From assembly GCF_025602895.1 (NCBI RefSeq), contig NW_026516248.1, forward strand, positions 1 through 64,000: 64,000 nt of DNA, read 5' to 3'. The position numbers and the translations under genes are program-made. The notes below the pieces were generated by a model. That model saw only the letters and a program-made list of their open reading frames with translations, was not told the DNA's origin and made no database searches. The stretch is from Polychytrium aggregatum. Lineage: Eukaryota > Chytridiomycota > Chytridiomycetes > Polychytriales. Numbering within the stretch: the first letter of the stretch is position 1; the number at the start of each line of letters is the position of its first letter. Positions 9,688-21,838 of this stretch are shown one piece after another.

Positions 9688-10599
9688 TCAGTCGCTCTTC
9701 ATGTATGCCTCGGCATCGATGTAGGATGCCAGCCCGCCAATGTCAAGACGTCCCTCGATCTCCGAGGCATAGACGTCGACCTGGTGGATGAGCCAGGCCA
9801 ACAGCCGACCGGTGGCATCGATCTCTTCGAGCCACGGAACCGCTGCCGCCGCATCCGAGCCGTGCTCCTGGTCTCCGCCATGAAGCTGCTTCTTGTGCTC
9901 CAGGAAGAGATCCAGCTGTCGAAGGGCTGCAGGTGCCAGAAAGTAAAAGCACGGGCACGCCAGGCGGGAGGTCGTCTCGGTAGGCTCTGGCTTCTCGACA
10001 AAGCCCACGACCCGGCGATCGCCATCGATCTCGAGAATGCCGGTCTTGCGGGTATCTTCGGAGCCAATGTCGTAGCAGGTCACCAAACTGGCCTCGGAGT
10101 CTGGCCTCGTCAGGGCCGCTGTCAGGAAGGCCTCGAGCGAAAACGACTTGAGAAAGAGGGTGTCTCCGGCGACGACCAGCACGGGGCGCTCGTGCAGGCC
10201 AAAGGTCGAGATGGCCAGGGCCAGGTCGCGGATGGCTCCAAGCCGGGTCTCGTTCGAGGTCGAGCCGTCGTTGAGGATCTGGCCGGGAGGGAAACCCACT
10301 CCAGGCCGTTGTGCCCATGCCTGGAACTGCCCGTGGAAAAAGTCGTTGCAGATGATGAAGCAGTCGCGGGTAGCATCAAACTCGAGCGTTGCGCCGTTCG
10401 ATGCCGTGATCGCCGTGGGCAGGGCCCGGAAGAGCTCGAGCCAGTGCTCGATCAGCGGCTTGCCTGCAAGCGGCAAAAGCGCCTTGGGGATGCCCAGCAG
10501 ATGAGCGTATTGCTGCGAAGCGTCGGCTCGGATATCTCGCTGGAGGCGCGAGCCATATCCAGCGGCAAGAAACAAGACGGCGAGGCGGGAGGAGGACAT
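9688..10599 (-). CDS. sugar-nucleotidyltransferase-like protein (NTP_transferase fold)
   Basis: 303 residues, single exon. The N-terminus LAVLFLAAGYGSRLQRD carries the nucleotide-binding G-x-G-x-R loop of the GlmU/RmlA/GMP-pyrophosphorylase superfamily. IPKALLPLAGKPLIEHW supplies the second signature Lys, and VLVVAGDTLFL holds the Asp expected to bind the metal. FVEKPEP matches the later conserved Glu-Lys of the family. These enzymes join a nucleotide to a sugar or sugar-like phosphate. Its size is that of the minimal catalytic domain, with no left-handed beta-helix or acetyltransferase tail, so a uridylyltransferase or other small pyrophosphorylase is more likely than a GlmU-type bifunctional enzyme. 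The substrate cannot be read from sequence. The start is set at MSSSRL because the first beta strand follows directly; an in-frame Met 58 codons upstream looks non-coding. Confidence 0.75.
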   Translation of the reverse strand: MSSSRLAVLFLAAGYGSRLQRDIRADASQQYAHLLGIPKALLPLAGKPLIEHWLELFRALPTAITASNGATLEFDATRDCFIICNDFFHGQFQAWAQRPGVGFPPGQILNDGSTSNETRLGAIRDLALAISTFGLHERPVLVVAGDTLFLKSFSLEAFLTAALTRPDSEASLVTCYDIGSEDTRKTGILEIDGDRRVVGFVEKPEPTETTSRLACPCFYFLAPAALRQLDLFLEHKKQLHGGDQEHGSDAAAAVPWLEEIDATGRLLAWLIHQVDVYASEIEGRLDIGGLASYIDAEAYMKSD

Positions 10600-11586
10600 G
10601 GGTTGGGAGGAGAAACCTGCGGCGGAGGCGGGCAAGGCAAGCTGGATGAATGTGCCGATTTGGATGGCGGGTCTTCTCGAGAGCGGGGAGGTCGTATCGA
10701 GATGTGGGCAAACATCTGGTTGTGACTCGAGCCACAGGCCACAGGCCACAGCAAGCCAGCAATCCCGGAGCAAGCCACATCGCTATCCACAGACCCCTTG
10801 GTGATTCCCGACTGCAAGCCTCGTCTGCGGCATGCATCTCTGGGTCAGATCTCTTTGGGAGAGGGGATAGTGGGCGATTCTTACTCAACAGATTGTGGCC
10901 AAAGCCACACGATAGCCGCCATGTGTTGGCTGCTTCGCGACTGCTCTAAACCAAAACATAGTACTCATCGATTGCGGGTGGGGGAAGGGGAGGGGGAGGA
11001 GAGAACGCAAGGGGATGTGGAGGAGAGTGATGAAAGTTGGGAAAGGGGGGAAGCGAGAAACATGGGGCGATGATGGCTGTTCATTCTTTGATACGCAAGG
11101 AACACAGAACGGATCCAAACAAGCAGAGATATAGGAAAGGCAAGGGGTAGGAAACGCAGAGCATCAAATTGCAAGGGTGAGAGGGGGAGATGGTGGCGCA
11201 CATGTGAGAGCCGCGATGGGCTTGAGAGGTGGAATGGGAAAGTGCTGTCGGCAGTTGCGGGTTGCAGCGGCGATATCCTCTGGCTGCTGGATCGGACTCG
11301 GGGATAGAGGAGGCCCGGCGACTGCAAATGCAAATAAAGTCGTGACCGCCAGCGAGGCTGCCAGATAGAAGGGTTTCGGCAACAGCCACAGAGACAGTAG
11401 AGCGGGGTCTGCCCAGCCCGCCACGCCTCGGATGTAGTGTGAGGCTGTGTTGCTTCGAGGGTCTTGAGGATCGAGGCTATCGACACAACTGAAATGATTG
11501 CATGGCGAAGATATGGTCGACCACGGACAAGGGACGAAGCCATTCTTCAGACCACGCCGATTGATAGTTGACAATGCAGGGCTTGT
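10600..11586. other. no recognisable gene; probably upstream flank plus SLBP 3' UTR
   Basis: This lies between the start of the nucleotidyltransferase-like gene and the stop of the SLBP gene, both on minus. It has G-rich patches around 10976-11060 and only frames without domains. The right half is plausibly the SLBP 3' UTR. Confidence 0.4.
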
Positions 11587-14551
11587 CTATCGCCAGAAAA
11601 CATCAACGCCTTCGACAGCCTCGTCGCTAGCGCTGTGATCCACAGTCAACGACCTTGCTTCGCGCACAGCGGTCTTCTGCGATTTGAAGTATGCCGACGA
11701 GGCCACGGTCGCCGAGGGAGAGACATCGTCCGGCAAGGGCATGCTGTTGTGCCGCGTGTAGCCCGGCGCCGTTGTCGAGAACGAATGTAAGCTTGGGCCG
11801 GTCGAAGATGGGCCGGCCACCACTTTGCAGGTATCGGAGGTGGCGACGGTGGCAGAGGTGTGGGACTTGGGCGATGGTCCTTGACGACCGTCCCGGATAT
11901 AGTCGCTGGCTGAGTCATCGGCATCACGGACAAACTGCTGGACGACCGAGTCAAAGGACTCGAGGTCCTGCACAATGCCGTTGGTCAGGAACACGTTCCT
12001 GTTGATCAGACACTGGTGAGTATACAAGCTAAGGGACATGAACTCCTGGGCAATCATAGATGTCGCGTCACTATAGACTCATCGGCAGCCCCCAGCATCC
12101 AGCCATGCAGAACTGCGCCATTTGCTCAAATCATTGTGGCGGAAGGTCGCTCCTTACCTCGTTCGATCGACTAGCTCGTTGGGAATCTCACTTGCGTCGT
12201 GAGCACGGGTTTCCGACGGTGGCTCGGGCAGTGATGCGCGAGGACTCTGGGCCATCTCGGGCCCATCCTCGATATCCATAGAAGACGAACGTTTTTTCAA
12301 GAGCTTGGAGGGCGAGAAGGATTGCACGTACTGGTCCACGTACGAACGAAAATCGACAGCGTCACCCGAGGCGTCGGCGGCATCGGCACTGGCGGCGAGA
12401 TGTAAAGTCTCCGCATGGGCGAGAGCGATGGTGTCGGCGTCGTTGTCGGCACGCGTCATAAACGTAGCTGATGGACTGGCCCGATGGGAATCGGGCGAGG
12501 GAAGGGCAAGGGGCGGACACGAAGCAAGATCCGACCCCATGAAGGGAGAGCGACAGCGCGCGGCGTTGACGGGGGTGGGTCGAGGTGTTGGGGAGAGGTC
12601 GCCCGATGGATGATCGGCACAGCAACAGTGACCGCGGGGCTTGGGGGTTGGCGAGGGAGGGAGCCACAGGTCCGAGTCGTTGCAGAGCTCCTCGAGGTTC
12701 AGGGCAGCAACGCCGGCGAGCGAATCGTCAGCCAGTTGCGAGGATCGAAGATGCATCTCGTCGCTCCGCGATCGCGGTCTGGTCTTTCGTATGGCCCTTG
12801 GAGAGTAGTCACAGCTACTGCCGTCGAGGACGCTTTTGACCGAGTTTGGCGTCTGGGTCTTGGAGTCAGGAGAACAGTCGGCGTCGCCCAAGCCACCAGA
12901 GACGAGCAGAGGACCGACGCCGTCGCTGGCAGGTGAGGCGATTGAGCAGGAGACATCGGCGAGGTCGCTGGGCTCGCCGGGCGAGGCATGGGACGGCGGA
13001 TCGTACTCGTGCAGCTTCCGCCTCCACGAGCGGATCATGCCGTCCCAGCATCGCTTACTGCAGTTCATGTGCTTATCGGGAGTCTGGGGCTCGCCCCGCT
13101 TGCGCTTTTCCCTGCGAGACCGGTCATGGGACGAGTGTCAAATGCATGGATGCGATTGCGGCGACCAAACCACCGACGGCGGTCAAGCGAGCGGTAATCC
13201 AAAGGCCCAGAGATCTTTTGGGCAGATATGAATCCGATTGGTGGCAGCAGCGAGGTCGGATGCACTTACTTTGGCACCTGGTCAAGGTAGCGCTTGTATC
13301 CGATCGTATTCTGCACAGGAACGGAGCGAGTGGCATGATGAGTTGCCATCGCCGAGCGTCTACGTGGATCAGCCTGCAACAAATGCTGTGCACGTCAGCG
13401 CCGGCTGCAGTACCTTGCCAAAGTCAATCTGCTTCTGGCGCTGCTCGAGGCGCCGGGCCAGATTGGACGGTTCGCTCGCGGCTGCAGACGAGTACGACGA
13501 CTGGGTACGCAGACAGTCAAAGAGCGAGTTGGTGGTTGCGACCGAGCGGTCGGTGTGGGTGGTGGCGGTCTCGGCCAGCGATCCGGTCATCGAGAGAGTC
13601 TCCTCGATGATGTCGCTGTCGGTGTCGCCAATCAGGGAGGGGTTGGAGAGCGTTTCACGGCTTGAGACTGATGCTGCCACTGCAAAGAGCAAACGAGCAG
13701 ATACAAGGTCAGGCGGCCGAGGTCATCCATTATCAAGGAATACGATGCATCAGGCAGATCAGAGAAAGGAACGGGTATCATGGGCAGGGCATCGTGGCGA
13801 AGGACATCCTCATGAGGAGAGCAGGGGTCTCGAAACGAATCAAGCAGCGGCTCCTCGTTGAATGGGCTGCCCCATCCACCATGCGACGCATCGACAGAGC
13901 ATATCCGCGTGCCACCGCAATACCGATGGCGGACCCTCACAGTCAACGACAGCCAGGCCGGGCCAGACACCACGGGCGCACAGAGAGGGGGGACCAACCT
14001 TCGTTCTGGAGATGGCTGCTGTTGGAGGACGCCATGCTTTCTTCTGAATTGGAGAGAAAGGCGTTCTTGGGATGAGGATGTTGTCGTCTCGGGTGGTGCT
14101 GCGGATTGCGGTTTCCAAAGTGTGAGGACTTTGTGGAGGCAACCCCACCGCCCCTCACTCGGAAGCCTTGCTTGGAACTACTGTGAAAGCCGTCTCGGTC
14201 GGAATGGAATGCGGCGCGGACAGGACCGGGGTGGCGATGGACAACGGACTGGATGGGTGGATAGGGATAGGGATTGCCGACGGGGAAGTGGATGCGCTGC
14301 ATGGGCGGGCCATGGTGCAGGGCGCCGATGGGGTAAGGCTGGGGTGGGAAGACGGGATAGGGACTGGCCTGGGGAGGAAAGCAGGCCGGGTTGAGAGGAG
14401 GGGTATTGATGCCGTACAGCAGGCCGTCGGGGCTGATGGCAGGAGCCAGAGGGGGATAGGGCATAGGGGGGGCTGGCACAACTAGGACGTTGGGAGCGAG
14501 AGGGGGCGGCGCACGACGATGCTCATTAGGGTATGGATAGTAAGGATTCAT
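11587..14551 (-). CDS. SLBP: histone RNA hairpin-binding protein (SLBP), five exons
   Basis: Exons by splice motifs and phase: 14551-13999, 13679-13414, 13310-13270, 13111-12158, 12070-11587. They total 2298 nt, 765 residues, and remain in frame. The RNA-binding domain is split across exons 2-4: RRLEQRQKQIDFGK, then NTIGYKRYLDQVPK, then TPDKHMNCSKRCWDG and MIRSWRRKLHEYDPP. This matches the animal SLBP core, including the TPNK-like TPDK motif and the W-D...W-R-R-x-L-H signature. In animals SLBP binds the 3' stem-loop of replication-dependent histone mRNAs and directs their processing and translation. The protein is far longer than animal SLBP (about 270 residues): a Pro/Tyr-rich N-terminal region of about 180 residues and a Ser/Asp-rich C-terminal region of about 440. 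The first donor (GTTGGT) is weak, so exon 1's 3' end is the least certain; the central domain is firm. Confidence 0.85.
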
Positions 14552-17500
14552 CGAGAACCGAGCGATGAGGAAGGGAGGGGGTGGATGATCAGAAACCAAG
14601 GGCTGTGTCTTTGGCGGTTTCGAACATAAATTGGCGAGAGTGGAAGGCTGGCTTCACGACGAAGGGATGGGATGGGATGGGATGGAGGGGGTGATATTCT
14701 TGGGTGGACAGGAGATGGGATGGAGAGACGGCCAGAACCCGAAGAGATCAAGCCAACAGGGGACGGGAGGGGAGAAGAAGGAGTGAGGGAAGAGGGGGTG
14801 AGGGAGGAAAGGGGTGAAAGGGAAGAGGTGAGCAAGACTCAACCCGAGGGCAGCAGCACCTGGACAGCGCTGGGTGAAGACGAGAAAGAAGAATCGGAGG
14901 GCGGCGGGAGCAAGCGCAGAGCAAAAGCGGGTGGCGAATCGGCGAGGGCGTCCCGCGAGCAGGTCGGGGAGGGGAAGGGAATGGGCGCTCTCGGCGATGC
15001 ACAATAACGGACGGGGATCGATCGCACTTGGAAGGTGTTGTGCCGACAAAAGGAATCGAAAGCACCGATGGATCTCGAGCAGGACGCGGACGGATCGAAG
15101 GGAGGAGGGAGGCAGCGGTCAGAGACGAACGAACAGATCGGCAAACGATCGATGCAGATGATCTCTGGAGACGATGGCAGAGCCCAGGCCCGAGAACGAA
15201 GGCGACAGAGTTGCGGGACTGGCTCGGTGGACTCTGCTTGGGGAGGGAGTGGCTCTCGCAGCGACAGAGGCGGTAACAGCGATGATAATAGCAGCAGAGA
15301 TGTAACAACAGCAGAGGTGTAACAACAGAGATGCAGATGCAATAGGCCAGTGGAGGTGGGCGATGGGTCTTGGACCAACCAGCCGGGCAAGCGAGAGAGA
15401 GGGAAAAAGGGAAGCGATGGCGGTTTTTGTTGGCGATGCGAAGCACTCGAGAGCGCCGAAAGTGGACCGCCGACGAGGCCAAAGGCGAGACGAGAAGCAG
15501 TAGGGTTGTGGGTGGAATCCAGAGCAGGCAGCGCAGCAGGCATGCAGGGCACCAAAGGCATGCAAGGCGGGAGTGTCTGCGAGCGCCGTCTCTGCCAGGG
15601 AGAAGAAGCGCAGGTCGGCAATCTGCGTCTGCTCGCCGGTCGATGCAACTGTAGACAGGGGGTTTGCAGTGGTCAATGGCGAATTGGCACCGGGATGCAC
15701 CGCAATTCGGTTTTTGCTCTTGCCCGAGATGAACGAGAGCGGCCAAGTGCAGGGACGGGCGGGCTGACAGGGTTAGGGCACTCTGCGATCCCCCCCCCTC
15801 GCTCCTCATGCCGTTCCCACGCACATCCACCGGCCTGTGGCATTCAGTCGTGCTGGTGCCGATGTCGCCTCAGCGGCGGCAACTTGCTTCTCCAGGATCA
15901 ATGTCCATCGCTGCCCACGCGATGCTGGAAAGTACCCACAACAACACCCACCGCACTGCTGATATGGACGCAAGTATCCTGGCCAGCCACGCACCCACTC
16001 GACAATACACGTCCGCGGATGCTCGCAGCCGCATGCCATCGTGGGACACCAGGATCTGCGTCTAAACGACGTAACTCGTGGTCAGGCTGGGATGTGTCCA
16101 CCGGAGCAGCCCATCGTCTCCGGCGTCAGGTTGGATGGCAGCCCCACTGCAGAGCACGGAACTGGATCGGCACTGCTCAGACAGGACATCTCCCCAATGA
16201 AATAGCATCATCGAGGGGCATCCATGGGGCCGCGCCCTCTGCTCCAAACACCTTGGATGCTTCCGGGAGGAAAGGCAGCCAGCAGCGACGACCATGTTCC
16301 CACTGTGCCACGCCAAGACTGCAAGGCAGATCGACACAATCGACGGGCCTGTGTTGGCGGCATCGCTCTTGACAAGCGCGCAAGCTGCTGCAACACATGG
16401 TCGCTTCATCGGCGTCTGTGAATATCCGTCATGGCCGAGACCAAAACACCGACTTGCCATGGATTGCCGGCGGTGGGAACTGGGTCGATCGCCGTGTGTG
16501 TGTGTGTGCTCGCTGTGGCACGGTGCCATGGACTGCCGTTGTTTGTGTGCGGCAGAGGAGCGGCACAGGCAGCTGTCTGGACACAGTCTGTGTGTGCGGC
16601 AGATTTGTCCAGGGGCCGGGGACCGGCGCGCTCCCACAAGCCGCGCGGCGCTGTCTGTGTGCCCGACTTCGCACGACACTGTCGCACAAGATCATATGCG
16701 CAGCACATTCAAACTCCGACATGCGCGTCGCGCGTCGCGCGTTGGCCGTTCTCGCTCGGGCGAGACGAATTTCGAGAACGCAGCGAGAGGGCCGCGCGGC
16801 TGCCGCGGTGGAGAGATGTGAGCGCGAGCGGCCAGAGACAGCCAGGGTGGTGGCGAGAGGCTGTCTCAAGGCGGCCACGGGTCGATGCGGTCCTGCATGT
16901 GTCTTTTGCTACGGGTCCGGGTGCAGTTGCAAGCGTAAGCGCATCGGATACGGCTCTGGTTGCGGTTTTCTCGCTCGGGTCTGCGCGTCGGCGCTGGGTC
17001 GTGACTTGACACACTTTGCACTCGCTAGATTGTGATGGCTTGCGACCAGCAAACCATGTGCAGCGGCGACCCCCCAACAACCTCTGAATGAAGAGGGTGG
17101 GTCGCTCTCCAGTCTCCACGATCGCCTTCTGTCGGGCCGCGCATTCATTCGATGCAATATCTGCGCTATCGTCACAACAGCATGTGTCTCAGCATGCACC
17201 ATCCCTCGTCCAACTTATCCAGCACCAACAGCGATTCGAGTAGTTTCCCGGATGCCCAGATGCGCCGCTCACGCCCATCGGCGTCCTCCTGGCTTGACTC
17301 TCCTGCAAGCCGCTTCCAATCACGCACCCTCTTCGATTGTGTACTGCTGCCCCTACCATTCTTGCAAGTGAACCAACCCCGTCTCGATAGTGCGAATGCA
17401 GCGCTGGACCGAGTGGGGTTTCAGTGTTGATCCTTCATACTCCAACAGCATGCTTCCAGCATACGCATATCGTCTCGGCGCATCGCCGGCCCGACAGAAG

Positions 17501-17909
17501 AGTGCCCAGAATGACATCACCCCGCTCGGTACAGTCTCTTCACTCGCTCCACAGAGTCCTGCTGTCCCGCTGCCTGATTGCTGCGTCGAATCAAGGAAAA
17601 ATGGCCGATAGCCTCCTCCCCTTGGCCAAAGTCTGCTCATTTGCCCTTCGCCTTTGCCCTTTGGTGCAATCCCCTCCCTTCCCTTCCACCAACTCTCGCC
17701 TGCATCGTTCCGTGCTCCAGCCCCTTGACCGTCCGCTGTTCATTGTTTCCAAGGACACTTTTCGACTGCAGCCTGGCGAAAGCCCACCGCCGACTCGACT
17801 GCACTTGACTCGACCGGTCAATCCATATTCTCGTCACTCGCTACGCCGCACCGACGCTTTCCCCCTGGACCGGTGCTTGCCCGGCTTCGCATCCGACATT
17901 TCCGCCGCC
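14552..17909. other. 3.4-kb region without a supportable gene
   Basis: The region lies between divergent SLBP and EFHC genes. Open frames of up to 340 codons occur on both strands but have biased, domain-free composition (Arg/Cys/Ser-rich) and overlap one another, as expected of GC-rich non-coding DNA. Local features are a GGGAT tract at 14664-14685, a short TG tract near 16496-16512 and CGCGT repeats near 16722-16740. It may hold the long 5' leaders and promoters of both genes, or an unrecognised spliced or RNA gene. Confidence 0.4.
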
Positions 17910-20900
17910 ATGTCCTATCACGAAGTCATACCCTTTCTTCCGGGAAATACTTTCCGAGACGTGACGGTACGCACCTGGCGACCGCACACTCGCTCGCATA
18001 TCGCATGTTCTCCTTCCCCACCTGCTTGAGTTCATTGCGCTTCCTATGCCCACTTGGACTATTGCTGTCAACAGAGTGACACGCACTTCACCGCCCGCCA
18101 CTTATCCGATGTGCATCCCGCCCGCAAATCACCGCCATACCGTATGTGCAGAAATACGATTACCGCAAGCCCCATTCGCTCGACTATGTCAATGGATATG
18201 CAGTCCAAAGGGCTCCGCTCTTGGGCATCGGCCTGACTCCTCTGGAAGAACGGCAGCTCCCATCGCCAGAGGAGCTGATGAGCACGATGGGCACCGACCC
18301 CAAGATCACCTACGGCTCGAAGCAGTACCACACCAAGAAGCTCGAGCCCCGCTTCGTGCCCGCCCACGTTGCTTTCGACAAAGTGGTGAGTCCTTTTGTG
18401 TGCCAGCGGCCCTCTCCCGCTCCTTCCTCGATGCCAACGAGCGGTCCCTGGAGAAAGGATGGCCCACACCCTTCCACCAGTCGAGATCGTCAGCATCCCT
18501 TTCAGGACGGGCACCCACTGGTCGACAGCACCTACTCAACCGCCACCCTTCCGCGACTCTGCCGCAACCACTTGCTGCCTTGATCCGCCTGCCCATACTG
18601 ACCTCGCTCATCCATCGAATCGTGAACCCCGCAGGTCCTCCGTTTCGACGGATACTTCAAACAGACTGTGCACGAGTCCGTCGAGCAGTTCCATCTCCGC
18701 AAAGTGCGCATCCACTACTTTGTCGAGGACGACTCCATCTCTGTGGTGGAGCCTCCGGTCGAGAACTCGGGCATCCCCCAAGGCGTGCTCATCAAACGAC
18801 AGCGCCTGCCCAAGAGCTCGACGGAGTACTACACCATTCGCGATTTCAATCTGGGCATCAACCTGACCTTCTATGGCAAGACCTTTCGCATCACGAACTG
18901 CGATCAGTTCACCGAGGTGCGTGCATGTGTGCGGATGTGTGAGACGGAGTTCATGAGGCGACCGTGTAGATACGATGATGTGGAGTACTGCGAATGAACA
19001 GATACGGAGTGTGCAGACCGTCCTATTTGGAGCGAATGGGGAGAGAGGCGACCGATCAGAGCAGATGGGCGGCAATCTGTGGCCCTCTGCTGTCGGCCCA
19101 CCATCCAGGCATATTCGTGACAAGAGATCGTTAGGGAAACTAGAACCAGCTCGTGCCGTGGTCTCCACGAGTGCAACTGCAGCTGATCTACTGACACGCC
19201 CTGCATTCCCCTCCAACAGAGATACATGCGTGAGACGGAGCATATCGAGCTCAACCCACCCGACAAGATGCCCGAGGACCCGCACCAGTTCACTCGCAAC
19301 CGGCCAAGGGGCATGTCCCGTCACAAGGTCGAAAAGATCGACAAGCTGCAAAGGTTCCTGGAATACGACCGCATGGTCCTGCGGTTCTTTTGTGTCTGGG
19401 ACGACCGCGAGTCCATGTTTGGCGAGCTAAGAGAGTTTGTATGTGTCCTGGATCCTCCAGTACTCCTGCATCTCTCTGCCACGGCGGCAATACCACAATC
19501 GACTTTGAGCGCCTTCCTGAGCCATCCCCACTGACTACAAGCACTGCCCACATACTCGCCATCATCGCATCGCATCTCCATGCCCCATGAACGCAGGTGC
19601 TTCACTACTACCTTGTCGACGACTGTGTCGAAGTTCGAGAGGTCCGCAAGCCCAACAACGGCAGAGACCCCTTCCCCATCCTGCTGAGGCGTCAGCAGCT
19701 GCCCAAATCTTTCGACGAGCTATCAAGTAGGGGTCTGCTTTACGGGGCTGGTCAACCTGCGAGTGGATTGCCGTTATGATCACATGCGCTGCGCTCGCAG
19801 ACATTCCGCTGCTGTTGACTGGCGACACCTGCCTGATTCGCCGTCGATGGCTTGATCACATCGTCACCTCATTATGACAGATGCAACTGACTGCGCAAAG
19901 TATACGTGGAAAGACTTTCGTATCGGCGGCACCATCAATGTTCTGGGCCGCCGATTCTTAATGTGAGTACCGATGCTGTGCCCTGTGCCCTGTACCCTGT
20001 GGCCCGACTCCCGTACGCCGACAATCCGGGCTCTCCGTTGACAACATCCTGATGCAATCCAAACGCTCAGACGCGACTGCGACGACTACACCAAAGAGTA
20101 TTATGCAAAGAACCTCGGCATCCCCATGTACGAGATGCGGGCCATTCCCTTTGACGACGGCGAGCGCAGGCCCCAGGACGGAGAGATTCCGCCTTACAAC
20201 GGCTTTGGATCGGTCGAGGACTCGCTGGGCTCGTGCAAGTACCTCGTGCTGAAGCCGCCAAAGAAGGACTTTATCAAAATGCTCGAGAACGAGCACAAGG
20301 TTCTCCGGTTCGTCGCTCGGCTGGTAAGCGGCACCGAATCGAATGATCACGTTCGAGCCGTCGATCGAGACCGCTCACGACATCATCATCATCGTCATCG
20401 CCATCATTGCAGGACACCCGGAACAAGGAGGACAAGGGCCGGCTGTTTGTCATAAGCTACCGCCTCGCCGACGACATGATGACCATTTACGAGCCGCCTC
20501 AACGGTATGCTTTGACATGGCCGCTGCAGTTTGGTGGACGTGATCTTTTTTTCAGATCCACCTGTGCACCGGTATTGCAGGCCGGCTGTGATCCAAGGGG
20601 CTCTATCGCTTGATCCACTTGTCCGGGTAGTTTGCTCAATGGATTCGTCTGACCCTTGTCTTTGCCACCGATTCATTCGCACCACCAAATGCAACCAACA
20701 CACTTGTGGTTGGCATCCGTCCGCTGCTGCCCTACAGAAACGCCGGAATCATTGGCGGAAAGTTCATGGAGCGCACCAGGGTGCTCAAGCCCGGATCGTC
20801 GCTGTCGTCGCCCGAGGGGCCGAGCTACTACGAGGCATCGGATCTCTATGTCGGCGCCGCAATCGACGTCTTCCACCGCCGATTCATCTTGCTCGATGCG

Positions 20901-21398
20901 GATGAGTACGTCTTCAACTACATGGAGAACTTTCCGCACCAGTTCCCATTCTCGGACCCAAGGCATGTCCTCAGCAAGGCCAAGGCATTCATCCGCGGCC
21001 GCGAAGGCAGCATCCGCACGGCGCTGGAAGACCGCTGCCAGAAGATTGACCTCGGGCACTTCAAGGTCGAGCGCAAGGCCCTGGTCGATACCATGAAGTG
21101 CATCTGGGAGGGTGCCTTGACACAGCACGTATGTAGACGGGTTAACGAATTGGATCGGGAGAGAGTGAATGGCGATCCTGCGCTGGAATCGGGACATCTC
21201 TTTCGGGACATCTCTTTCGGGATGTCGTATTCGGGATGTCGTATTCGGGATATTTCATTCGGGATATTTCATTCGGGATATCGCTTTCGATGGATGCTGA
21301 CCCCATGGTCCGTTCTGCAGGAGGCGATCACGCTGGCTCGCCAGGTCGAGGACGAGAATCGTCTGGTGGACTACCGCAAGCTCATCGCTCTGTTCTAA
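17910..21398 (+). CDS. EFHC1: EFHC1/Rib72-type DM10-domain flagellar microtubule protein, ten exons
   Basis: Exons: 17910-17966, 18152-18385, 18635-18916, 19220-19438, 19597-19726, 19881-19962, 20071-20323, 20413-20504, 20738-21128, 21321-21398. They sum to 1818 nt, 605 residues, in frame. The N-terminus MSYHEVIPFLPGNTFRDVT matches the EFHC opening PFLPGxxF. Three DM10 domains follow: about residues 95-205 (VAFDKVVLRFDGYFK ... YGKTFRITNCDQFT), about 230-345 (MVLRFFCVWDDRESMFGE ... NVLGRRFL) and about 410-520 (KVLRFVARL ... FHRRFILLDADEYV). EFHC1/Rib72 proteins sit inside the A-tubule of flagellar doublets as microtubule inner proteins. Animal and algal members end in EF hands; here only about 80 residues follow the third DM10 and I see no calcium loop. 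A possible extra exon (19800-19890) was left out because it lacks a good donor. This gene is the main evidence for flagellated zoospores. Confidence 0.93.
21189..21290 (+). repeat. 14-15-bp minisatellite in the last EFHC intron
   Basis: About seven imperfect copies of a TCGGGATATTTCAT-like unit fill most of the final intron, between donor 21129 and acceptor 21320. Confidence 0.8.
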
Positions 21399-21838
21399 CA
21401 CCGGTGGCTCTGCCTTAACAACTCGCTGCTCTGATAAACTAGCCGCGGAGCACACTCTCTGTGCTGCATCCCACCGGGAGATTGAGACTCTATCCGTGCT
21501 ATGCCTTCTGTTTCACGTCTCCGTTCCTAGGCTCTTGGGTGCAGCACCGTCGCTCGCCAAGGGCCGCACTGTCTCTGTTCCGTTCTTCCTCCTGTCCCGT
21601 CTCTGATGATATATTTGGGCTCGTTAATACAGCTGCGGATCGAGCCTTCGGTGCAGTTCCGTCCCTTGGTCTCCAGCTGCCCAGCTGCTCAGTCCAGACC
21701 AGGCGCATCGAATCGCCAGGCCCTCCCAAGCCCCCGCCCGTTTCTGCTCTGTCGCCGATCAAGCCGCTGCCCCCGCTTGCCAGCGACACTTGATCGCCTC
21801 CCCTCCTCCCAGCACATCTGGAACTGCAGCCAATAGCC
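21399..21838. other. EFHC-ZW10 intergenic spacer
   Basis: 440 bp between two genes on the same strand. It should hold the EFHC 3' UTR and the ZW10 promoter. I see no clear TATA box or additional gene. Confidence 0.5.

Noticed and set aside
15350-16372. 340-codon + strand frame in the large spacer
   Set aside because: Cys/Arg/Ser-rich, no recognisable domain, overlapped by equally long frames on the other strand; looks like chance openness in GC-rich DNA.
19800-19857. Candidate extra EFHC exon (NIPLLLTGDTC...)
   Set aside because: It has an acceptor but no GT donor in a usable phase; skipping it keeps the frame and the DM10 domain.
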